Source: Oceanospirillales bacterium (lineage in GTDB: Bacteria; Pseudomonadota; Gammaproteobacteria; Xanthomonadales; SZUA-36). Taken from it: a DNA stretch of 55,285 nt. Within the stretch, counting starts at the first letter, position 1; each line of letters begins with the position of its first letter. Under the pieces are notes generated by a model. The model did no database searches. It was given only the letters and a program-made list of their open reading frames with translations, and had not been told where the DNA came from. Positions 48,590 through 55,285 of this stretch are shown piece by piece. The position numbers and the translations under genes were made by a program. The DNA is taken from NCBI GenBank assembly GCA_003233115.1, contig QIKV01000057.1, forward strand, positions 1-55,285, in the 5' to 3' direction.

Positions 48590-48662
48590 GTATTTTATAC
48601 CTATTTTTATGGATAAATACAATTTAATGGCAATTATATACCTGCCTATAAGGTATATAATT
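48590..48662. promoter_or_regulatory. Candidate Lrp-type operator between the regulator and E1 genes
   Basis: A perfect 12-bp inverted repeat (arms 48632-48643 and 48651-48662, AATTATATACCT, 7-bp spacer) lies in the 139-bp divergent gap. A third half-site AGGTATAAAAT occurs on the minus strand at 48592-48602, about 50 bp from the palindrome centre, together with a smaller palindrome TATAAA-GTAT-TTTATA at 48584-48599. The gap is far more AT-rich than its flanks, so promoters probably overlap. Binding by the adjacent Lrp protein is inferred. Confidence 0.6.
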
Positions 48663-48695
48663 TTTCCAGAACTTCGCCACGTGGATAATCAATAT

Positions 48696-50813
48696 ATGGC
48701 CATCGTCACGCCCGTCAGCCATCTCGAGCATGCACAGTGCCTTCACGCCGCCGATCTCGACTGGCCCCGCATCGCCTACCTGACCCTGCTATCACGCGCC
48801 CTTGATGACCTGGAGGAAACCGAACTGCTGAAGAACCACGAGGTGCTGTACCAATTTTCTGCCCGCGGCCATGACATGGCACAGGTCATCCTGGCCTCAA
48901 TGCTGGATCACCGGGGTGATGCCGCCAGCGGTTATTACCGCTCGCGACCGTTTCTACTGGCACTGGGACTTGATCTGGAAGACGCCATGGCCGGGCCCAT
49001 GATGCGCGCTGGCGGCATGAGCGACGGTCGTGACATCGGGGTAGTTTTCAACCTGCCGCAGAATAACGGCCGGCCATGCCTCCTGCCGATGAGTGGTGGT
49101 GTAGGTGCACAGTTCACACCGATCTCTGGCTGGGCGGAATCCATCGTTTACAAGACCAACGAACTGAATGACCACGCCAGCAAAGGCGCCATTGGCGTAG
49201 CGCTTGGCGGCGACGCTGCAACGGCCACCAGCGGTTTTTGGGCCGCTCTCAACAGCGCGACTACGCGCAGGCTGCCCATGCTGTTTTACATCGAGGACAA
49301 CGGTTTCGGTATTTCTGTGCCCTCAGACAAACAGACGCCAGGCGGCAACATTGCACAAAACCTTGCCGCTTTTAACCAGCTACTCGTTCTTGATGGTGAT
49401 GGTTGCGACCCGCAACAGGCAGCAGCCTGTCTCGCCCACAGTATTCACCACATCCGTGCCGGCCATGGCCCGGCGCTGGTACGGCTGAGTGTTCCGCGCC
49501 TGTCCGGGCATTCCGGCCAGGATACGCAAAAGTACAAGAGTGAAGCACAGGTAGAGGCTGAACGGTCCCGCGACCCCCTGCCCCGCTTACAGGAATTTGT
49601 CATTGCAGAAAACCTGATGACAGAAAAAGACTGGGCGGAAGCAGCGCATCAGGCGCGCGACGAAGTCAGAACCACACTGGCAAATGTTCGCCGGCGCCCG
49701 CAACCAGATCCGCTAAACATCAGGCGCTTCGTTTTCAGCGAAGCCGATGAAAACGGCCAACCGGATTTACAGCAACAAGGCGGATTATGGCCTGATGGCC
49801 ACCCGTTTCCGCCGGGCACAAACCGGGTGCGAGGGGAAGGTGAGCGTATCAATATGCTGACCGCCATCCGCCGCACGCTGGATGTCGAGTTAGCCAACAA
49901 TCCAAAGCTGGTTATTTTTGGTGAAGACGTCGGCCCCAAGGGCGGCGTCCATGCAGCTACGCTGGGCTTGCAGGAGACCCATGGTGAAGGCCGGGTATTC
50001 GACACCAGCCTGTCGGAAGAGGGCATCATCGGTCGTGCGGTGGGCATGGCTGTGGCCGGATTGATGCCGGTACCGGAAATCCAGTTCCGTAAATACGCGG
50101 ACCCTGCCGAAGAGCAACTCAATGACTGCGGCACGATGCGCTGGCGCACAGCCAACCGTTTCGCAGCGCCGATGGTGGTGCGAATTCCCGGCGGGTTCTT
50201 TAAGGTTGGCGATCCCTGGCACAGCCAGGCCAACGAGGTAAAGTGGCTGCATTCCATCGGCTGGCAACTGGCCATGCCATCCAATGCACAGGATGCCGTG
50301 GGCCTGCTGCGCACCGCCATGCGCGATAACAATCCAACGATTTTCTTTGAGCACCGCGCGATGCTCGACAGTGCCTGGGCCAGACGTCCGTGGCCAGGTG
50401 ATGATTACCTCATCCCGTTCGGTTCTGCCACCACCGTCTGCCAGGGCGATAAACTGACCGTCGTTACCTGGGGGGCCATGGTTCCACGCTGTGAAAAGGC
50501 TGCTGCTGGCCTGGGCCGGAGTGTTGAGGTGATTGACCTGCGTACGCTGTCACCCTGGGACCAAGACACGGTCATAAAATCCGTCAGCCGCACCCACCGC
50601 TGCCTGATCGTCCACGAGGACAACCTGACCGCCGGTTTTGGTGCAGAAATTGTCGCCTGCCTGACAGACAACATATTTCTCGAGCTGGACGCACCGCCAC
50701 GCCGCCTGGCCATGCCGGATGTGCCGAGTCCACATAACCCCCGCTTGATGGATGCGGTCGTGCCCAACAGCGAACGCATCGCGGCAGCGATGCAGGAACT
50801 GCTGGAATTTTAA
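48696..50813 (+). CDS. Branched-chain 2-oxoacid dehydrogenase E1, fused alpha and beta subunits
   Basis: Thiamine-diphosphate decarboxylase of the oxoisovalerate complex. About 705 residues in one chain: an α-like half (about 1-330) with the ThDP motif region GVALGGDAATATSGFWAAL and YIEDNGFGI, and a β-like half (about 375-705) starting NMLTAIRRTLDVELAN with FGEDVGPKGGVHAATLGL and RNQ-type conserved region EIQFRKYADPAEEQL. α and β genes are separate in most proteobacteria. ATG 48696 is chosen; the frame is open to 48492 but overlaps the divergent regulator. No E3 gene is present here. Confidence 0.88.
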   Translation: MAIVTPVSHLEHAQCLHAADLDWPRIAYLTLLSRALDDLEETELLKNHEVLYQFSARGHDMAQVILASMLDHRGDAASGYYRSRPFLLALGLDLEDAMAGPMMRAGGMSDGRDIGVVFNLPQNNGRPCLLPMSGGVGAQFTPISGWAESIVYKTNELNDHASKGAIGVALGGDAATATSGFWAALNSATTRRLPMLFYIEDNGFGISVPSDKQTPGGNIAQNLAAFNQLLVLDGDGCDPQQAAACLAHSIHHIRAGHGPALVRLSVPRLSGHSGQDTQKYKSEAQVEAERSRDPLPRLQEFVIAENLMTEKDWAEAAHQARDEVRTTLANVRRRPQPDPLNIRRFVFSEADENGQPDLQQQGGLWPDGHPFPPGTNRVRGEGERINMLTAIRRTLDVELANNPKLVIFGEDVGPKGGVHAATLGLQETHGEGRVFDTSLSEEGIIGRAVGMAVAGLMPVPEIQFRKYADPAEEQLNDCGTMRWRTANRFAAPMVVRIPGGFFKVGDPWHSQANEVKWLHSIGWQLAMPSNAQDAVGLLRTAMRDNNPTIFFEHRAMLDSAWARRPWPGDDYLIPFGSATTVCQGDKLTVVTWGAMVPRCEKAAAGLGRSVEVIDLRTLSPWDQDTVIKSVSRTHRCLIVHEDNLTAGFGAEIVACLTDNIFLELDAPPRRLAMPDVPSPHNPRLMDAVVPNSERIAAAMQELLEF

Positions 50814-50815
50814 CG

Positions 50816-51985
50816 GTGGCCGGTATTATCCCGATCCACTTTCCCCAGGATCAGCAGGAGGGTACTGAAGCTACCGTGGCCCGCTGGCTGGTCGCTGCAG
50901 GCGATCCCGTCGCCGCACACGAACCGGTGGTCGAAATTGAAACCGACAAGGTGGTCGTTGAAGTTGCCGCCCCCGCCGCCGGTCGCATTTCTGACATTTG
51001 CATCCCGCAGGATGAAGCGGTCAACCCCGGTGATGTCTTATGCACACTCAATACTGAGGTTGAGGCAGCGGCCAAAACTGAAGGCCCCGCAGCCGGCATG
51101 GCAGTGCCAACCGATCGTAGCCGTCTGAGCCCCGCGGTCCGGCAACGGGTTTTGCAATACAAACTGGACCTCAACGGCGTCGTCGGCAGCGGCCGGGGTG
51201 GAAGGATCACCTTACACGACGTCGAAACCCTCATCGCCTCGCACGCCGGTGGGCAAAGCACCCGGTCGTCACCGTCGGTAAAAGCTGAAGGCACAGAAAT
51301 CATCCCGCACGACAGGATGCGCAGGCGTATTGCAGATAATATAGTTACCAGCCTGATGCATACCGCACCGCACGTCACCGCTGTATTCGAAGCAGACCTG
51401 TCGGCTGTCATGCGGCACCGCGCAGCCAACAAGGCGGCTTTTGCGAACCGTGGCACAGCGCTAACCCTGACGGCCTATTTTGTCGCGGCCACCGTTGCCG
51501 CCATTCAAAAAGTACCGCGCGTCAACAGCCGCTGGCATGAAAAACACCTGGAAATCTTCAACTACATCAACGTGGGAATCGGCACAGCCCTGGGCGAGGA
51601 GGGCCTGATTGTGCCGGTATTGCAGCATGCGCACAGCATGGATCTGCAGGACATTGCTGCCGGACTGACCGACCTGACCCACCGCGCCCGCAATAACCAA
51701 CTGCAGCCTGTGGATGTGCGTGGCGGTACCTTTACCATCTCCAACCATGGTGTTTCCGGCAGCCTGATTGCCACACCCATCATCATCAATCAGCCCCAAT
51801 CCGCTATCCTGGGTATAGGCAAGATTGAGAAACGCGTCAAAGTAAGGGCTATCAACGGCGAGGACGTGCTGACCATCCGGCCGTTGTGTTACGTCAGTCT
51901 GACCATCGACCACCGGGTAGTAGATGGTTTCCAAACCAACGCTTTTTTGACAGAATTGGTCAGCACGCTGGAAAACTGGTCCTGA
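50816..51985 (+). CDS. Branched-chain 2-oxoacid dehydrogenase E2 (lipoamide acyltransferase)
   Basis: Carries the lipoyl arm and makes branched acyl-CoA. 389 residues: lipoyl domain with Lys about 45 in VEIETDKVVVEVAAP, peripheral-subunit-binding domain (RLSPAVRQRVLQYKLDLNGV, about 101-120), and the acyltransferase domain ending in the catalytic DHRVVDG (about 364-370). GTG start two bases after the E1 stop, so the two are translationally linked. Confidence 0.92.
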   Translation: MAGIIPIHFPQDQQEGTEATVARWLVAAGDPVAAHEPVVEIETDKVVVEVAAPAAGRISDICIPQDEAVNPGDVLCTLNTEVEAAAKTEGPAAGMAVPTDRSRLSPAVRQRVLQYKLDLNGVVGSGRGGRITLHDVETLIASHAGGQSTRSSPSVKAEGTEIIPHDRMRRRIADNIVTSLMHTAPHVTAVFEADLSAVMRHRAANKAAFANRGTALTLTAYFVAATVAAIQKVPRVNSRWHEKHLEIFNYINVGIGTALGEEGLIVPVLQHAHSMDLQDIAAGLTDLTHRARNNQLQPVDVRGGTFTISNHGVSGSLIATPIIINQPQSAILGIGKIEKRVKVRAINGEDVLTIRPLCYVSLTIDHRVVDGFQTNAFLTELVSTLENWS

Positions 51986-52033
51986 TCGGAGCATCTATTG
52001 AGCGTATGGCCCTGCCCACTTCGGAGATTCTGA

Positions 52034-54100
52034 ATGAAAATTGAAAGTTATGCGTGTGGCACCTGGACGGCCGGCAGCGACGACGGTGTGGAAGTTCGCA
52101 ATGCCATCAACGCTGAATCGATCGGCTGGGTAAGCAGTAAGGGGCTCGATTTCGCCGACATGCTGGACCATGGACGCAACCGGGGCGGCCCGGCACTGCG
52201 GCAGATGACCATTCACGAACGTGCCAACATGCTCAAGGCACTGGCCAGGCACCTGTTGGATAAAAAGCAGGCGTTTTATGCCATCTCAGCCAAAACCGGG
52301 GCTACCCGTGCAGATAGCTGGGTGGACATCGAAGGCGGTATCGGCACCGTATTTGCATATTCCGGTATTGCACGGCGCGAACTGCCGAATGAGACCTTTG
52401 CGGTCGAGGGCAATACCGAGCAACTGTCCGCCAGGGGTACATTTGTCGGTCGGCATATCCTCACTCCGAAACATGGCGTCTCGCTACATATCAATGCCTT
52501 TAACTTTCCCTGCTGGGGTATGCTGGAGAAAATCGCACCCAGTCTTATCGCCGGGGTGCCGGTGATTGTAAAGCCAGCCACGGTATCGTGTTATCTGACC
52601 GAGGCCATGGTCAGGGAGATCATTGCGTCCGGCCTGCTGCCCGAGGGCTCCCTACAGCTGATATGCGGCCGCACCGGCGACCTGTTCGAGCATCTGGATG
52701 AACAGGACAGCGTGACTTTTACCGGTTCAGCATCGACCGGGCGCATGCTCAAAAGCCATCCCAATATCGTTGCCAACAGCATTCCGTTCAATCTGGAAGC
52801 CGATTCCCTGAATTGCTCTATCCTGGGTGCGAATGCTGCACCCGGAACCCCCGAATTCGACCTGTTCGTCGAGGCAGTGGCGCAGGAAATGACTGTCAAG
52901 GCCGGCCAGAAGTGCACCGCCATCCGCCGCACAATTGTACCCGGGGATCACGTTGAGGCCGTGTTGGAAGCACTCCGGACACGCCTGCAAAACATACCGG
53001 TCGGCGACCCGTCAGCCGCGGGGGTGCGGATGGGCTCGCTGGTCGGTACAGACCAGGTTGCAGATGTCTGGGAAGCTGTCGACAGGCTGGCCGACAACAG
53101 TGAAATCGTCCACGGTGGAAAACGTGATTTCGATGTTGTCGGTGCCGACCGTGACAAAGGTGCGTTTTTCCCCGCCACCCTTTTGTACTGTGACAAGCCG
53201 TTTGCAACAGACGAAGTGCACTCGGTCGAGGCCTTCGGGCCCGTCAGCACCATCCTGCCGTACAGGAGCACGGACGAAGCCATTGAGCTGGCCAGGATGG
53301 GCCGCGGCAGCCTGGTGGGTTCGCTGGTCACAGCCGATGAGGGTGAAGCCGCCAGAGTCGTGCTGGGCACAGCCGCCTGGCATGGCCGTATACTGGTTCT
53401 GAACAGCGACTGCGCGAAAGAATCCACTGGCCACGGTTCGCCCCTGGCGCCATTGGTTCACGGTGGCCCCGGTCGCGCCGGCGGCGGTGAAGAACTGGGT
53501 GGCAGTCGCGCGATCAAGCACTATATGCAACGCACCGCTGTCCAGGGGTCAGCGGATATGCTGACCGCGATCACACGGCAATTCACCACCGGCGCGACGC
53601 TTAAAACCGGACCCATACACCCGTTCAGAAAAACTTTTGACGAGCTGGAAATCGGGGCGACACTGATTACGCACCGGCGTACGGTAACTGAAGCAGACAT
53701 TGTTAATTTTGGCTGCATATCGGGTGACCATTTCTACGCCCACTTTGATGAAGTAGCGGCCAAAGACTCATTATTTAAAAAACGCGTCGCGCACGGCTAC
53801 TTCATTATTTCAGCCGCCGCCGGCATGTTTGTTGACCCGGCACCCGGTCCGGTACTGGCCAATTACGGCCTCGAAAACCTGCGTTTTATCGAGCCTGTTG
53901 GCATTGGCGATACCATCCAGGTGCGGCTGACCGCCAAGCAGAAAATCTGGAAGGCCAAACGTCCTGATGAAGACCGGGCGAGCGGCGTGGTTGTATGGGA
54001 TGTTGAGGTCAAGAATCAACGGGATGAAACGGTCGCGGTCTACGACATCCTGACCCTGGTTGAGCGTGCTGACGACTCATGCACAGCGTCGCAACATTAA
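52034..54100 (+). CDS. paaZ: Bifunctional PaaZ (oxepin-CoA hydrolase / semialdehyde dehydrogenase)
   Basis: Opens the oxepin-CoA ring in phenylacetate degradation and oxidises the aldehyde. 688 residues: aldehyde dehydrogenase half (1-520) with [14 protein letters not shown], Glu in NLEADSLNC, catalytic C294 in GQKCTAIRR; then a MaoC hydratase half (about 535-688) with GDHFYAHFD (D572) and AHGYF (H587), the order of E. coli PaaZ. ATG at 52034, GGAG eight bases before. No paaABCDE epoxidase or paaG/paaJ genes lie in the window. It follows E2 by 48 bp. Confidence 0.9.
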   Translation: MKIESYACGTWTAGSDDGVEVRNAINAESIGWVSSKGLDFADMLDHGRNRGGPALRQMTIHERANMLKALARHLLDKKQAFYAISAKTGATRADSWVDIEGGIGTVFAYSGIARRELPNETFAVEGNTEQLSARGTFVGRHILTPKHGVSLHINAFNFPCWGMLEKIAPSLIAGVPVIVKPATVSCYLTEAMVREIIASGLLPEGSLQLICGRTGDLFEHLDEQDSVTFTGSASTGRMLKSHPNIVANSIPFNLEADSLNCSILGANAAPGTPEFDLFVEAVAQEMTVKAGQKCTAIRRTIVPGDHVEAVLEALRTRLQNIPVGDPSAAGVRMGSLVGTDQVADVWEAVDRLADNSEIVHGGKRDFDVVGADRDKGAFFPATLLYCDKPFATDEVHSVEAFGPVSTILPYRSTDEAIELARMGRGSLVGSLVTADEGEAARVVLGTAAWHGRILVLNSDCAKESTGHGSPLAPLVHGGPGRAGGGEELGGSRAIKHYMQRTAVQGSADMLTAITRQFTTGATLKTGPIHPFRKTFDELEIGATLITHRRTVTEADIVNFGCISGDHFYAHFDEVAAKDSLFKKRVAHGYFIISAAAGMFVDPAPGPVLANYGLENLRFIEPVGIGDTIQVRLTAKQKIWKAKRPDEDRASGVVVWDVEVKNQRDETVAVYDILTLVERADDSCTASQH

Positions 54101-55285
54101 TCGCCGCAGCCCGTGCTGCGCGTGCCCAGGGCGATGCCAGTCGCGCCCTGGCCCTGTCTGATCAGTCAATTCAGCAATTTCCGCAGGCGGCAGATGCCTG
54201 GCTGCTGCACGGCCAACTGAACCTGCAAAGTATGCGGCTGGGTGCCGCCCGCAAGGACCTGGAACAGGCCTGTAAATTGCAGCCCGATAATAAGCAACTG
54301 GTCAATGAGTTGGCATTTGTCCTTGAGCAGTTGGAGGCTTATACCGATCTGCTGAAGCTGTTTGATCAGGCCGTCACGCGCTGGCCACAGGACATGGACC
54401 TGGTCATGGCCCATGCACGCGCTTTTTCCCATCTTGGTGATTTTGCGGCTGCCAGGACGGCCAATTTACACGTCCTTAAACACATACCTGACCACGTTGA
54501 TGCAATCTTTTCCATGGTGATGCGCGGGGACGGTGACGAGATTGGAGGGCTCGACGCCGTCGAGGCCCACCTGGCGCAGCGAAGCATCGGCAGTGTTGAG
54601 CACAACGGTCTTTGCTACGCCCGCGCGCGCCTGCTGGAGCGGGACAAGCGCTACGGTGAAGCCTTTGATGTCTATCGACAAGCCAATGCTCAGCAGGCGG
54701 TCGCGGGCACCATGAACATCGCGGCCAAGCAGAATGGGGCCAGGGCCGTTATTAACGACCTGACCGCCGAAGTGGTCGAACGCCTCCGTGGCAGAGGCAA
54801 TATATCTGACCGTCCGGTATTTATTATCGGTATGCCGCGCTCAGGTACCACATTGACAGAACAGATTCTTGCTGCACACCCCGATGTTTATGCGACGGGC
54901 GAGCACATCTTCTGGGGCGACCTGCTGCGCGGGCTGGTCACAGCGGCCCCAAAACAGGCAAGCTCAGTGGCCGAAGCCATCGACAGCACCCATCCGGAGG
55001 TCTGGAAGCGAGCCGGTAATGAGTACTTGCGACGCATGAATGAAATTAATAGCGAAACCATTCGAATCACCGACAAGATGCCGACCAATTTCGCCCTGAT
55101 ACCCTATATTCGCCTGGTTTTCCCACGTGCACATATCATCCATGTGAGACGCGAGCCGCTGGCGACACTCGCCTCCTGCATCCGCACCTGGTTTGCCGGG
55201 CCGGTGCTTGCCTTGTCGACAGAAGACTGGGCCCGTTTTTACGGCCTGTATCAGGCCTTGATGGACCACTGGCGACCTGTTCTGG
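54079..55285 (+). CDS. TPR-containing sulfotransferase family protein, cut by the window end
   Basis: 402 residues visible, no stop before the window ends. Residues 1-235 form tetratricopeptide-like helical pairs (for example QAADAWLLHGQLNLQSMRLG). A sulfotransferase domain starts near 247: VFIIGMPRSGTTLTEQIL holds the 5'-phosphosulfate loop of the PAPS site, and IHVRREPLATLASC the 3'-phosphate site. ATG 54079 overlaps the end of paaZ by 22 bp, so co-translation is likely. The acceptor is unknown; TPR-fused members occur in marine bacteria and may sulfate proteins, glycans or small molecules. Confidence 0.85.
   Translation, partial: MHSVATLIAAARAARAQGDASRALALSDQSIQQFPQAADAWLLHGQLNLQSMRLGAARKDLEQACKLQPDNKQLVNELAFVLEQLEAYTDLLKLFDQAVTRWPQDMDLVMAHARAFSHLGDFAAARTANLHVLKHIPDHVDAIFSMVMRGDGDEIGGLDAVEAHLAQRSIGSVEHNGLCYARARLLERDKRYGEAFDVYRQANAQQAVAGTMNIAAKQNGARAVINDLTAEVVERLRGRGNISDRPVFIIGMPRSGTTLTEQILAAHPDVYATGEHIFWGDLLRGLVTAAPKQASSVAEAIDSTHPEVWKRAGNEYLRRMNEINSETIRITDKMPTNFALIPYIRLVFPRAHIIHVRREPLATLASCIRTWFAGPVLALSTEDWARFYGLYQALMDHWRPVL

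Overview
The window is a chromosomal segment of a gammaproteobacterium, probably a free-living marine lineage outside the Enterobacterales. Gene order supports this. The run tpiA-secG-tRNA-Leu(GAG)-nuoABCDEFGHIJKLMN-tRNA-fMet-rimP-nusA-infB-rbfA-truB is the gammaproteobacterial core arrangement, with separate nuoC and nuoD. Further right are leuS-lptE-holA-nadD-rsfS-rlmH-maf-rng-yhdP-tldD, the divergent darP/pmbA pair, and pcnB-folK. I could not place the genus from sequence alone.

Layout. 1-1860 is a small accessory patch: the tail of a decayed tyrosine integrase, a putative zinc peptidase with a zinc ribbon, and an IS200/IS605 element, sitting where rpsO-pnp would be expected after truB. 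1860-7783 is the translation/transcription operon (rimP, nusA, infB, rbfA, truB), headed by an initiator tRNA with a good sigma-70 promoter. 8217-22853 encodes all fourteen subunits of complex I on the minus strand, many with stop/start overlaps. 22916-24549 holds tRNA-Leu, secG, a MITE-like element and tpiA. 24743-28305 holds a short-chain dehydrogenase, a membrane-anchored metzincin-like protein following pmbA, and darP. 28627-41882 is a long minus-strand gene train (leuS to tldD) for LPS assembly, replication, NAD synthesis, ribosome maturation, RNase G and the TldD protease. 42075-45864 holds pgi, folK and pcnB.

45980-55285 is mostly plus strand: tRNA-Glu(CTC), a cysteine-desulfurase-like PLP protein, then an Lrp/AsnC regulator divergent from a catabolic run. 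That run is a fused branched-chain 2-oxoacid dehydrogenase E1, its E2, a PaaZ bifunctional ring-opening enzyme, and a TPR-sulfotransferase cut by the window end. The regulator/E1 gap carries a strong palindrome and a third copy of its half-site, a plausible operator.

The least ordinary items are: pcnB apparently starting at an AUU codon, as reported for E. coli; a 268-bp MITE-like element between secG and tpiA; a family-inconsistent hexapeptide repeat inside NuoG; intergenic palindromes and tandem repeats; two uncharacterised zincin-type proteins; and the E1-E2-PaaZ-sulfotransferase grouping. I found no CRISPR array, no rRNA and no intact prophage.
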